A stretch of 32,480 nt of DNA. Source: Polynucleobacter sp. Its GTDB lineage: Bacteria > Pseudomonadota > Gammaproteobacteria > Burkholderiales > Burkholderiaceae. The stretch is from the NCBI GenBank assembly GCA_008015455.1, contig SSFP01000036.1, forward strand, positions 1-32,480, read 5' to 3'. This document shows, piece by piece, positions 9,532 to 18,868 of this stretch (position 1 is its first letter; the number at the start of each line of letters is the position of its first letter). The position numbers and the translations under genes were made by a program. The notes under the pieces were generated by a model. It was not told the origin of the DNA. It made no database searches and was given only the letters and a program-made list of their open reading frames with translations.

Positions 9532-10155
9532 TTACTTACGTGCGCGACGTACTGGCTTCTTAGCAACTGCTTTTTTAACAACAGTAGCACGAGTAGCTGG
9601 CTTAGTAGCAGCTTTAGCTTGGTTAGCAAAACCTTGGATAGCTTCTACAGCTTGCTCAGCGTTAGCTTCTGCAACAGCAGCAGCTTCTTTAGCAGCTGTT
9701 TGGAACTGCTCGTAGCCTTGCAATGAAGATGCTACTGATGATTTCAATGCGTTAACAAAAACATCTGAACCTGCTGGTGCGTTAGCAGCAAATGTATCAA
9801 CCCAGTTCTGGATACCAGCTTGGAATTGTTCGATTTGAGCTTCAGCAACTTCTGCTAATTCAGCTTGACCTTCGCGAACAAGCTTAGCAACGGCACGTTG
9901 ATGAGCTGCTAATTTGTTACCTAAAGGTGCCAATGCATCGCTTTGTACGAATGCTGCAAAAGCTTGTGGATCTTTTACTGTCAAAGCTTGCTCTAAACCG
10001 TCTTGAGCTTCTTCGATAACTGCTTTAGTTGCTGAAAAATTGATGTCAGCTAATTCTTGAGCGCGCTCTAAAGCTTTTGTGCTCAATGCGAATGCTGTGT
10101 TTAGGCTTTCACCTTGGATTTCTGCGAATTTTGCTGTGATCTGGTCTTGGTTCAT
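9532..10155 (-). CDS. Phasin family protein with basic C-terminal tail
   Basis: MNQDQITAKFAEIQGESLNTAFALSTKALERAQELADINFSATKAVIEEAQ and an Ala/Glu-rich helical body typical of phasins; tail KPATRATVVKKAVAKKPVRRARK. Confidence 0.9.
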   Translation of the reverse strand: MNQDQITAKFAEIQGESLNTAFALSTKALERAQELADINFSATKAVIEEAQDGLEQALTVKDPQAFAAFVQSDALAPLGNKLAAHQRAVAKLVREGQAELAEVAEAQIEQFQAGIQNWVDTFAANAPAGSDVFVNALKSSVASSLQGYEQFQTAAKEAAAVAEANAEQAVEAIQGFANQAKAATKPATRATVVKKAVAKKPVRRARK

Positions 10156-10367
10156 GGTCTACTCCAAATAGGTTGGTTAATATTATTGCGGCGCATATAT
10201 TGCACTGCACAAACTCTATTTTAGGGTAGCCAAGGACTATTTCAAGCTTTTTTTGCTGCAATGCGTCAAAAATGCTATTTTTATCACAATAAGAAAAATA
10301 ACCATTGATTTATATGGATATTTTACTGAATTTATATTGGGGAGAGTGTAGAGAGAAGGAAGGATCT

Positions 10368-10441
10368 TGGTGCCCCCTGACAGAATCGAACTGCCAATCC
10401 ATGATTACAAGTCAAGTGTTATACCATTTAACTAAGGGGGC
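10368..10441 (-). tRNA. tRNA-Thr (anticodon TGT), CCA encoded
   Basis: Reverse complement GCCCCCT-TA-GTTA-AATGGTA-TAAC-A-CTTGA-CTTGTAA-TCATG-GATT-GGCAG-TTCGATT-CTGTC-AGGGGGC-ACCA folds as a 74-nt cloverleaf; anticodon TGT. Confidence 0.93.
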
Positions 10442-10499
10442 TATCAGCGCAACTTCTAACGCTGCTAGTTTTTTGTACTGCTAAGCCCGTTATTCTAAC

Positions 10500-10898
10500 T
10501 TATTTCACCAGCTTTAGGCTAGGTCTTCCTTTAGAAATTGTTGGATTTTTCTCTAGGCTAGATTCAGGAGTTGGTGGATCGACTCTCTCAACTGGGAAAG
10601 ACATCCCTTGCCCATTTTCTTTGGCATAGATGGCCATTACATTGCCAACTGGCACAAAGATATCTCTTGGTACACCGGCAAAGCGAGCTTTTAAACTAAT
10701 CCAGTCATTATCAAGAGATAAATTCTGACAAGCATCAGGACTGATGTTTAAAACAATTTCATTGTTATTGACGTAGTCCATCGGCACTTGCACTTGCTCA
10801 GTCACAAACACCGCTAAGTAAGGCGTAAAACCATGATCCACGCACCACTGATGTAGTGCGCGGATAAGGTAAGGTTTGGTGCTTGGAGCTTCGCCCAT
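10500..10898 (-). CDS. sspB: ClpXP protease specificity-enhancing factor
   Basis: KPYLIRALHQWCVDHGFTPYLAVFV, VLNISPDACQNLSLDNDWISLKARFAGVPRDIFVPVGNVMAIYAKENGQGM; downstream of sspA. Confidence 0.95.
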   Translation of the reverse strand: MGEAPSTKPYLIRALHQWCVDHGFTPYLAVFVTEQVQVPMDYVNNNEIVLNISPDACQNLSLDNDWISLKARFAGVPRDIFVPVGNVMAIYAKENGQGMSFPVERVDPPTPESSLEKNPTISKGRPSLKLVK

Positions 10899-10922
10899 GA
10901 AGTCCCCGAGATAGTCGCTAAA

Positions 10923-11534
10923 TTAGCGACGCATCACCTTCTCAGAAGGTGTTAATGCTTCAATATAAGCAGGACGACTGAAAATACGTTCTGCGTATTT
11001 CATCAAAGGAGCTGCATTGCGAGACAAATCAATGCCGTAATGCTCTAAACGCCAGAGTAATGGCGCAATCGCCACGTCTAACATTGAGAAGTCATCACCC
11101 AACATGTATTTGTTCTTAATGAAAATAGGAGCCAACTGAGTTAAACGGTCACGAATCGCTAAACGAGCTTTCTCGTGATTTTTCTCAGCAGCTTTACCTT
11201 TTTCATTCTCCAAAGTTGAAACGTGAACAAAAAGTTCTTTCTCAAAATTGAACAAGAACAAACGAGCACGTGCACGCGCAACAGGGTCAGGCGGCATCAA
11301 CTGAGGATGTGGGAAACGTTCATCAATGTATTCATTAATGATATTTGATTCATAAAGAATCAAATCACGTTCAACCAAAATAGGTACTTGGCCATACGGA
11401 TTCATCACAGAGATGTCTTCTGGTTTGTTGAATAGATCAACGTCACGGATCTCAAAATCCATACCTTTTTCAAACAAAACCAAACGGCAACGCTGAGAGA
11501 ACGGGCAGTTCGTGCCCGAATATAAAACCATCAT
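10923..11534 (-). CDS. sspA: Stringent starvation protein A / GST-fold protein
   Basis: MMVLYSGTNCPFSQRCRLVLFEKGMDFEIRDVDLFNKPEDISVMNPYGQVPILVERDLILYESNIINEYIDERFPHPQLMP. Confidence 0.95.
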   Translation of the reverse strand: MMVLYSGTNCPFSQRCRLVLFEKGMDFEIRDVDLFNKPEDISVMNPYGQVPILVERDLILYESNIINEYIDERFPHPQLMPPDPVARARARLFLFNFEKELFVHVSTLENEKGKAAEKNHEKARLAIRDRLTQLAPIFIKNKYMLGDDFSMLDVAIAPLLWRLEHYGIDLSRNAAPLMKYAERIFSRPAYIEALTPSEKVMRR

Positions 11535-11558
11535 AGGGTCAATCTCCTAATTATTTTT

Positions 11559-12314
11559 TTAGTGGATGTCTTTCCAGTAAGACTTATTCAAACCCCAAGC
11601 CAATACTGTAAATACTGCTAAGAACATCAAAACCCAAACGCCTAAACGCTTACGATCCAACTGCGCTGGCTCACCCATCCACTGGAGATAAGCAACCAAG
11701 TCAGCCATTGCATCATCAAACTCTTGAGGCTTTAGCTTACCTGGTGTAACTTGCTCAAAACCCTTAAATACATGAACTGTCTTAGTAGCATCATGCGGAT
11801 CTTTTTCTTCAGCATACTTCGCTGTGCGAACACCTTGAAGCTCCCACATCACATGAGGCATACCAACGCTTGGGAAAGCTAAGTTATTCCAACCAGTTGC
11901 TTTTGTATCGTCTTTGTAGAAAGTACGCAAATAGGTATAAAGATAATCAGCGCCTTTAGCACGAGCAATCACTGATAAATCAGGAGGCATTGCACCGAAC
12001 CATGTCTTAGCGTCTTTTGGTGACACCGCAACAGTCATCAAATCGCCTACCTTTTCACCAGTAAACAATAAGTTCTGTTTGATTTGCTCATCAGTTAAAC
12101 CGATTTCGCGCAAACGGTTGTAACGCATGCTCACTGCACCATGGCAGTTTAAGCAGTAGTTAACAAATAACTTAGCGCCGTTTTGTAAAGCAGCTTGGCT
12201 ATTCACACGCTTAGGCGCCGCATCCAAAGGATGACCGCCACCAGAAGCTTGAACTGAACCCACTGTAGCTACTAAAGCTAAGCTACCAAGAAGTTTCCAT
12301 ACTAATGTTTTCAT
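11559..12314 (-). CDS. petC: Cytochrome c1, ubiquinol-cytochrome c reductase
   Basis: Signal peptide, NYCLNCHGAVSMRYNRL heme-c site, C-terminal TM anchor. Confidence 0.97.
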   Translation of the reverse strand: MKTLVWKLLGSLALVATVGSVQASGGGHPLDAAPKRVNSQAALQNGAKLFVNYCLNCHGAVSMRYNRLREIGLTDEQIKQNLLFTGEKVGDLMTVAVSPKDAKTWFGAMPPDLSVIARAKGADYLYTYLRTFYKDDTKATGWNNLAFPSVGMPHVMWELQGVRTAKYAEEKDPHDATKTVHVFKGFEQVTPGKLKPQEFDDAMADLVAYLQWMGEPAQLDRKRLGVWVLMFLAVFTVLAWGLNKSYWKDIH

Positions 12315-12340
12315 TTTCTTATTTCCTTATGGGTTCGCGA

Positions 12341-13741
12341 TTAGTGCTTCACAAAAGTTACGCGACTTGGAACTTGTTTGAACTCACCCATCTTGCTCCA
12401 CCAAGGCATTGCCAAGAAGAAACCAAAATAGATCAATGTGCCCAACTGAGACACTTTTTCACCAATTGGTGAAGGTGCCTGAATACCCAAGTAACCCAAA
12501 ATAACAAATGTCACTACGAATACTGCGTAGATATATTTGTGTGACTGTGGACGATAACGAATCGATTTCACAGGTGACTTATCAAGCCAAGGCAAGAAGA
12601 AGAAAATCACCACTGAACCACCCATGATGACCACACCCCAAAACTTCGCATCAAACAAGAAGAAGCCTGCAGCCAATACAACCAAGATACCAACACAAAT
12701 ACCTTGAAGTTTCTTGTCTTGAGTACCGCGGAATAATTTACCCAACAATACAGCAGCAAATAACCACATCGGGATCAAGAACTCAGATGTCACAGCACGC
12801 AACATAGAGTAGAAAGGTGTGAAATACCAAACTGGCGCAATGTGCGGAGGAGTCTTCAATGGATCTGCTGGAATAAAGTTATTGTGCTCTAAGAAGTAAC
12901 CACCCATCTCTGGAGCAAAGAACACGATAAATGCAAAGATCATCAAGAACACACCAACACCTAAAAGGTCGTGTACTGAGTAGTAAGGGTGGAAAGGAAT
13001 ACCATCAACTGGTACCCCGTTAGCATCCAAGTTCTCTTTAATTTCTACACCATCAGGATTGTTTGAACCCACTTCATGCAAGGCAATGATGTGAGCAGCC
13101 ACTAAGCCAATTAAAACTAAAGGCACAGCAATCACGTGGAATGAGAAGAAGCGGTTCAATGTTGCATCACCCACCACATAGTCACCACGGATCCACAATG
13201 AAAGATCTGGACCAACCAATGGGATAGCAGCAAACAAGTTAACAATCACTTGTGCGCCCCAATATGACATTTGACCCCATGGTAATAAGTAACCCATGAA
13301 AGCTTCAGCCATTAAACACAAGAAAATCGCGCAACCGAAGATCCACACTAGTTCACGTGGCTTACGATATGAACCGTAGATCAAACCACGGAACATGTGC
13401 AAGTAAACAACCACGAAGAACATCGATGCACCTGTTGAGTGTAGGTAGCGAACTAACCAACCCCAAGGTACTTCGCGCATGATGTATTCAACAGACTGGA
13501 AAGCCTTCTCTGCATCAGGCTTGTAATGCATCACCAAGAAAATACCTGTGATGATCTGAATTGCCAAAACTAAGATGGCTAAAGAACCAAAGAAATACCA
13601 GAAGTTAAAGTTCTTTGGTGCGTAGTACTTAGTTAAGTGACCTTCGATAGTTGCTGTGAGTGGAAAACGTGAATCCACCCAAGCCATTAATTTTTGTCCG
13701 CGCGAAGCATTCGCTGGAACTTCTTTTTCATGAAATGCCAT
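12341..13741 (-). CDS. petB: Cytochrome b, ubiquinol-cytochrome c reductase
   Basis: WYFFGSLAILVLAIQIITGIFLVMHY, HSTGASMFFVVVYLHMFRGLIYGSY, GYLLPWGQMSYWGAQVI. Confidence 0.98.
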   Translation of the reverse strand: MAFHEKEVPANASRGQKLMAWVDSRFPLTATIEGHLTKYYAPKNFNFWYFFGSLAILVLAIQIITGIFLVMHYKPDAEKAFQSVEYIMREVPWGWLVRYLHSTGASMFFVVVYLHMFRGLIYGSYRKPRELVWIFGCAIFLCLMAEAFMGYLLPWGQMSYWGAQVIVNLFAAIPLVGPDLSLWIRGDYVVGDATLNRFFSFHVIAVPLVLIGLVAAHIIALHEVGSNNPDGVEIKENLDANGVPVDGIPFHPYYSVHDLLGVGVFLMIFAFIVFFAPEMGGYFLEHNNFIPADPLKTPPHIAPVWYFTPFYSMLRAVTSEFLIPMWLFAAVLLGKLFRGTQDKKLQGICVGILVVLAAGFFLFDAKFWGVVIMGGSVVIFFFLPWLDKSPVKSIRYRPQSHKYIYAVFVVTFVILGYLGIQAPSPIGEKVSQLGTLIYFGFFLAMPWWSKMGEFKQVPSRVTFVKH

Positions 13742-13752
13742 GTCTTAGCTCC

Positions 13753-14352
13753 TTACGCTTTCTTATCTTCACCAATGATTAACTTTGTGTCACTCAAGTA
13801 CATATGTGGTGGCACTTCCAAGTTATCTGGCGCAGGTTTGTTTTTAAATACACGACCAGCCAAGTCAAATGTTGAACCGTGGCATGGGCATAAGAAACCA
13901 CCTGACCAGTTATCTGGCAATGATGGCTGTGCACCTGTTTCAAATTTAGTAATTGGTGAGCAACCCAAGTGTGAACAAATACCTACAGCGACCAAATATT
14001 CAGGCTTGATAGAACGATATTGGTTGCGAGCGTACTCAGGCGTTAAATCTTTAGGGTTACGTTCTGATTTTGGATCAGCCACATCACCTTCAGTCTTTTT
14101 AAGTGACTCAATCATTTCAGGGGTGCGACGCACAACCCATACTGGCTTACCGCGCCACTCAACAGTGCGCATTTCGCCAGGTTGCATGCCTGCGATGTCC
14201 ATTTCAACTGGGGCACCTGCTGCTTTGGCTTTTTCTGATGGAGCAAATGTGCTCACTAAAGGTAGGGCAACTGCTGCTGTGCCTACACCACCCGCAACAG
14301 AAGTTGCGATGAGCCAGTTACGACGGCTCTTATCCATGCATTGATCACTCAT
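13753..14352 (-). CDS. petA: Rieske iron-sulfur subunit, ubiquinol-cytochrome c reductase
   Basis: Tat-like SRRNWLIATSVAGGVG; GICSHLGCSP and CPCHGSTFD cluster ligands. ATG at 14352 (MSDQCMDKSRRN) is preferred over the ORF-track start at 14385. Confidence 0.97.
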   Translation of the reverse strand: MSDQCMDKSRRNWLIATSVAGGVGTAAVALPLVSTFAPSEKAKAAGAPVEMDIAGMQPGEMRTVEWRGKPVWVVRRTPEMIESLKKTEGDVADPKSERNPKDLTPEYARNQYRSIKPEYLVAVGICSHLGCSPITKFETGAQPSLPDNWSGGFLCPCHGSTFDLAGRVFKNKPAPDNLEVPPHMYLSDTKLIIGEDKKA

Positions 14353-14531
14353 TACTGATTTTCCTCTAGAAAGGCTATTTTTCACGTCAACGAGCGATTA
14401 TAGCGAAAGCACCCCCTCGATTTAAACCCCATTAGGTCAAAAAAGATGCAAAAGATGCAAAAAAGTCATCAACTTACAAAGACTTACGAGATGAAGAAAA
14501 ATCTTCAGTCTCGCCATTTGAGGCAAATTCT

Positions 14532-15359
14532 CTAGGCAGGGTTAGGAATATCGATAAATTGATGCTGGATACCCCATTTCTTGGCTATATGCTCTCCTAA
14601 AGCCTGAATGCCATATTTCTCAGTCGCATGATGCCCTGCAGCAATATAAGCCACCCCTAGTTCCTGTGAGGCATGGAAAGTGGGCTCAGAAATCTCACCA
14701 CTGATGTAAGCGTCCACTTTCAATGAGGATGCTTCAGATATGTATCCTTGAGCGGCTCCTGTGCACCAAGCAATGGTTTTAATGGGACGCTTAGCATCAC
14801 CAATCACCAAAGGATCACGCCCCAAACGAGACGCCATACCTCTGGCTAATTGACCTAAAGTTTTTTGAGAAGTGCTTGGTTGACCCTTCCAAATTAAGCC
14901 ATCCATGCCCCCTCCAGAAACTGAGGGAACCGGCTTGCAATCTGTCCAACCCATGAGTTTTGCCAATTGGGCGTTATTGCCGAGCTGGGGATGTAAATCC
15001 AGGGGTAAATGATAGGCAAATAGGCTGATCTGATGTTCCATCAACAAACTCAAGCGACTATGTAGTTGTCCAACCACCCTCACATCATCATTTTTCCAAA
15101 ACCAGCCATGATGAACCATCAAAGCATCAGCGCCCTCTTCAACTGCTGCCTCAATCAAGGCTAGGCTAGCGGTAACGCCTGTGACTATTTTCTTAATGGT
15201 GGGCTTACCCTGCACCTGTAGACCATTAGGGCAATAGTCTTTGATTCGCGAAACCTGCAACAAATCATCCAAATAAGTAGATAAACGATCTCTCTCTATA
15301 GAGGATGATTTTGCAGATCGAGTCACTCTTGAAGTCTTAGGCTTGGCTTTAGTTTTCAT
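14532..15359 (-). CDS. Nif3-like dinuclear metal center protein (YbgI/DUF34 family)
   Basis: YCPNGLQVQGKPTIKKIVTGVTASLALIEAAVEEGADALMVHHGWFWKND; GYISEASSLKVDAYISGEISEPTFHASQELGVAYIAAGHHATEKYGIQALGEHI. Confidence 0.95.
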   Translation of the reverse strand: MKTKAKPKTSRVTRSAKSSSIERDRLSTYLDDLLQVSRIKDYCPNGLQVQGKPTIKKIVTGVTASLALIEAAVEEGADALMVHHGWFWKNDDVRVVGQLHSRLSLLMEHQISLFAYHLPLDLHPQLGNNAQLAKLMGWTDCKPVPSVSGGGMDGLIWKGQPSTSQKTLGQLARGMASRLGRDPLVIGDAKRPIKTIAWCTGAAQGYISEASSLKVDAYISGEISEPTFHASQELGVAYIAAGHHATEKYGIQALGEHIAKKWGIQHQFIDIPNPA

Positions 15360-15399
15360 ATTCGCTGATTTTTTCTCAACATTCCGTTAATCTAACAGC

Positions 15400-16587
15400 A
15401 TGCTGAAACATCTTTGGTTACTTTTTGCTCAAATTGTTACTGCCTTACTGGCAGTACTCTTTATTGTGAGTACTTTTAAACCACAATGGTTAGATGGTAG
15501 TGGTTTTAGCAATTTTGGTCACTGGGGTGGTTCAGAAACTATCACGATCAAAGAATCTCATGTTGATCCTAGCACCCCCAACCCAGGGTCTCATCACGAA
15601 GCAGCAAAAAAATCGATGGTTTCTGTTGTGAACATTTTCACAAGTAAGAATGTACCCAAAGCTAAAAAGAGAAATAAGTCAGATCCTCAACAAAATGATC
15701 CATGGTTTAAGTTTTTCTTTGGCGACCCCTCAGAGAATCAAGAAGAATTTAATCCAAGCCTAGGATCTGGTGTCATTGTTAGTTCAGAAGGGTTAATCCT
15801 TACCAACCAACATGTCATTGAAGGTGCCGATCAAATTGAAGTGGCTCTTGCAGATGGCAGAAAAACAAGAGCTACAATCATCGGCAGCGACCCAGATACA
15901 GACATTGCAGTTTTAAAAATACAGATCCCTAATCTTCCCAGCTCTATTACTTTTGGAAAGATTGAGTCTGTCAAAGTAGGCGATGTTGTTTTAGCGATTG
16001 GCAATCCTTTTGGGGTTGGTCAAACAGTGACATCAGGCATTGTGTCTGCACTTGGGCGAGATCATTTAGGCATCAACACTTTTGAGAACTTTATTCAAAC
16101 GGATGCTGCCATTAACCCTGGCAACTCCGGTGGTGCACTTGTAGATACCAGAGGTCATTTAATCGGTATCAACACGGCGATTTATTCCAGAAGTGGTGGC
16201 TCCATGGGCATTGGATTTGCAATCCCAGTCAGCACAGCAAAAGAAGTGATGGAATCCATTATCAAAAATGGTGGGGTAACTCGTGGCTGGATCGGCGTTG
16301 AACCGCAAAACATTACCAATGAGATTGCACAAACTTTAAAGATTGATAAAAACGGCGTACTGATTACTGGCACCCTACAAAGTGGTCCCGCTGACAAAGC
16401 TGGTATCAAACCAGGTGATGTACTTAAAAGTATTGATGGTCAAAGAATTAATGACATCACTCAACTTCTTAACAAAATTGCACAAACTCAACCAGGTAAC
16501 AAGGTGAAGGCGATCGTGAATCGTAAGGGCAAAGATTTAGAGCTTGAGATACAAGTGGGCAAGAGGCCAGGTCCGAAGAAGCGATAA
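15400..16587 (+). CDS. S1C trypsin-like serine protease (HtrA/DegS-like), single PDZ
   Basis: N-terminal membrane anchor; GSGVIVSSEGLILTNQHVI, DTDIAVLKI, AINPGNSGGALVDTRG catalytic motif; one C-terminal PDZ. Confidence 0.95.
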   Translation: MLKHLWLLFAQIVTALLAVLFIVSTFKPQWLDGSGFSNFGHWGGSETITIKESHVDPSTPNPGSHHEAAKKSMVSVVNIFTSKNVPKAKKRNKSDPQQNDPWFKFFFGDPSENQEEFNPSLGSGVIVSSEGLILTNQHVIEGADQIEVALADGRKTRATIIGSDPDTDIAVLKIQIPNLPSSITFGKIESVKVGDVVLAIGNPFGVGQTVTSGIVSALGRDHLGINTFENFIQTDAAINPGNSGGALVDTRGHLIGINTAIYSRSGGSMGIGFAIPVSTAKEVMESIIKNGGVTRGWIGVEPQNITNEIAQTLKIDKNGVLITGTLQSGPADKAGIKPGDVLKSIDGQRINDITQLLNKIAQTQPGNKVKAIVNRKGKDLELEIQVGKRPGPKKR

Positions 16588-16612
16588 ATTTTTTAAGAAA
16601 TCACAAAAGAAA

Positions 16613-16640
16613 AAAGGCTTGTCAATGACAAGCCTTTCTA
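16613..16640. terminator. Terminator between convergent Deg protease and ompW genes
   Basis: aaaAAGGCTTGTC-aat-GACAAGCCTTtct perfect 10-bp stem. Confidence 0.8.
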
Positions 16641-16656
16641 ACTTCAAGTATCTAAA

Positions 16657-17289
16657 TTAGAACTTGTAAGTTACACCTACTGATGTGGCGATTGGGCTTA
16701 ACTTCAAAGTTCCAGCAGATGTATTACTTGCATTAGCAATTACATCTGTTTCAATTTGAATGTATTTAACATCTAAGTTAATGCCCCAGTTTTTAGTCAA
16801 CATATAGTCTGCGCCAACCTGTGCTGCATAACCAACACTAGATGTTTCCACAGAGAATGCATTACCTAAACCACCCAAACCTAAATTACGACTACCAAAA
16901 CGTGTGTAATTAAGACCAGCACCAACGTAAGGCTTTAATGGGCCAAATTGAGTGAAGTGGTACTGTGCCAACAATGTTGGAGGTAAAGCAGTGACAGTTC
17001 CCAAAGAGGTTTGGCCAGCCTTAACTTCAACTCGTTGAGGATAACTAAGTACTAACTCAGCAGCGATGTTCTTAGTAAAGAAGTAAGTAATATCAACTTC
17101 TGGAATCGTTTTATTCTTGGCGTTAACATCATACCCGCCTGGGCCAATAGCAGCAGTACTTTGACCATTATCCCAATTCAAATGGGTTGCACGTGCACGA
17201 ATCATCCAAGGATTCTCTTGAGCCATAGCACCAAACGAAGCGATTGCTAAAAGCCCTAAAACTAATTTGCTAATTGTTGTTGTTTTCAT
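16657..17289 (-). CDS. ompW: OmpW family outer membrane protein
   Basis: Signal peptide MKTTTISKLVLGLLAIASFGAMAQ; NPWMIRARATHLNW, KNIAAELVLSYPQ, LPPTLLAQYHF, KPYVGAGLNYTRF, C-terminal GVTYKF. Start at 17289 preferred over 17319. Confidence 0.93.
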   Translation of the reverse strand: MKTTTISKLVLGLLAIASFGAMAQENPWMIRARATHLNWDNGQSTAAIGPGGYDVNAKNKTIPEVDITYFFTKNIAAELVLSYPQRVEVKAGQTSLGTVTALPPTLLAQYHFTQFGPLKPYVGAGLNYTRFGSRNLGLGGLGNAFSVETSSVGYAAQVGADYMLTKNWGINLDVKYIQIETDVIANASNTSAGTLKLSPIATSVGVTYKF

Positions 17290-17378
17290 TTTTACTTTCT
17301 TTCTGGTTATGTCATTCACGACATAACCAGATTAAACAAGCTAACAACTTGTTGAATTGACTTAAATCAACCAAACAA

Positions 17379-17411
17379 AAAAGCCATATTGATTCATATC
17401 AATATGGCTTT
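17379..17411 (-). terminator. Rho-independent terminator downstream of gltL
   Basis: Minus strand AAGCCATATTGA-tatgaa-TCAATATGGCTTTTTTG: perfect 12-bp stem plus T-tract. Confidence 0.85.
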
Positions 17412-17429
17412 AGGTAAAAATAAAGATTC

Positions 17430-18164
17430 TCAGTGCGCCAAAATCTTAGATAAGAAATCTTTAGCTCTTGGTGAGCGATCTTCAGGCTTGTTAAAGAAAT
17501 CATCTTTAGCGCAATCTTCAACGATCTTGCCTTGATCCATAAAGATCACTCGATTGCTGACCTTGCGTGCAAAGCCCATTTCATGAGTTACACACATCAT
17601 CGTCATACCTTCATGAGCCAACTGAACCATCACATCCAATACTTCGCCCACCATTTCCGGATCCAGCGCTGAAGTAGGTTCGTCAAACAACATCACGATC
17701 GGATCCATACTTAAAGCTCTTGCAATCGCTACACGTTGCTGTTGACCGCCCGATAGCTGACCTGGAAACTTATCTTTATGTGCTGACAAACCCACGCGAT
17801 CTAAGTACTTCAAACCATGAGCAATGGCCTCCTCTTTGCTTCTACCCAAAACTTTAATTTGAGCCAATGTTAGGTTTTCAGTAACAGAAAGATGAGGGAA
17901 TAATTCAAAATGCTGAAACACCATTCCAACGCGTGAGCGAAGTTTAGGAAGGTTAGTTTTCGGGTCATGAACAGCAACGCCATCAACAGTGATTTCACCT
18001 TGTTGAAATGGCTCTAATGCATTAATTGTTTTAATGAGTGTTGATTTACCAGATCCAGATGGGCCGCAAACCACAACCACTTCTCCCTTTTGGATATTAG
18101 TTGTGCAATCAGTTAATACCTGAAAGTTACCGTACCACTTGGAGACGTTTTTCATTTCAATCAT
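17430..18164 (-). CDS. gltL: Amino-acid ABC transporter ATP-binding protein (glutamate/aspartate type)
   Basis: [54 protein letters not shown]; order matches gltIJKL. Confidence 0.95.
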   Translation of the reverse strand: MIEMKNVSKWYGNFQVLTDCTTNIQKGEVVVVCGPSGSGKSTLIKTINALEPFQQGEITVDGVAVHDPKTNLPKLRSRVGMVFQHFELFPHLSVTENLTLAQIKVLGRSKEEAIAHGLKYLDRVGLSAHKDKFPGQLSGGQQQRVAIARALSMDPIVMLFDEPTSALDPEMVGEVLDVMVQLAHEGMTMMCVTHEMGFARKVSNRVIFMDQGKIVEDCAKDDFFNKPEDRSPRAKDFLSKILAH

Positions 18165-18188
18165 ATTGATCTCTTATCTTTTCATTCT

Positions 18189-18854
18189 TTAACGAATAAT
18201 CGCAACACGTTGCTGCAGAATTCTGACCAATCTAGATAAGCCGAAACAAATCAAGAAATAAATCACAGCAGCAGCTAAATAAGTTTCAATGGGGCGTCCA
18301 AAGTTTTTACCTGCCACCTCAAAACCTTTGAGCATGTCATAAGCGCCAATCGCATAAACCAAAGAAGTATCTTGAAACAAAATAATGGTTTGCGTTAGCA
18401 ATACTGGAATCATGTTTCTAAAAGCTTGAGGCAAGATGACTAAGCGCATATTTTGCGCATAAGTCATTCCCATCGCTTGACCTGCATGGATCTGCCCACG
18501 CGGTATCGACTGAATACCAGAGCGCATGATTTCGCAGAAAAATGCAGCTTCAAAAGCGATAAAAGTAATAATGGCAGAAGCCTCTGCGCCAATGGGGCGC
18601 CCCAAAATGGCGGGCATCAAGAGGAAGAACCACAAAATCACCATCACCAATGGAATAGAGCGCATCATATTCACATAAGCAGCTGCTGGAATCTCTAAAA
18701 ATGGTTTTCCAGAGAGGCGCATTAATGCCAAGAGCGTTCCAAAGAAGATGCCACCAATCGTAGCGATGATGGTTAATTGAATGCTAAATAAAAAACCACT
18801 GAGAACGTAGCTTTGAATCAGCTCCCAGCTATAAAAGGAAAGATCAATATTCAT
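18189..18854 (-). CDS. gltK: Amino-acid ABC transporter permease
   Basis: His/Glu/Gln-type permease; EAAFFCEIMRSGIQSIPRGQIHAGQAMGMTYAQNMRLVILPQAFRNMIPVLLTQTIILFQDTSLVYAIG. Confidence 0.94.
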   Translation of the reverse strand: MNIDLSFYSWELIQSYVLSGFLFSIQLTIIATIGGIFFGTLLALMRLSGKPFLEIPAAAYVNMMRSIPLVMVILWFFLLMPAILGRPIGAEASAIITFIAFEAAFFCEIMRSGIQSIPRGQIHAGQAMGMTYAQNMRLVILPQAFRNMIPVLLTQTIILFQDTSLVYAIGAYDMLKGFEVAGKNFGRPIETYLAAAVIYFLICFGLSRLVRILQQRVAIIR

Positions 18855-18868
18855 ATGTCACCTTCCTA

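Noticed and set aside
13694-14344. 216-aa plus-strand ORF opposite petA
   Set aside because: Antisense to the confidently identified Rieske gene; no recognisable domain; composition looks like mirrored codon usage.
14441-14460. Short direct repeat AAAAGATGC x2 upstream of petA
   Set aside because: Only two copies of a 9-nt A-rich unit; not enough to call a repeat or binding site.
14490-14513. Hairpin GAGATGAAGA-aaa-TCTTCAGTCTC between petA and the Nif3-like gene
   Set aside because: Bulged stem and no good T-tract on the minus strand; insufficient for a terminator call.
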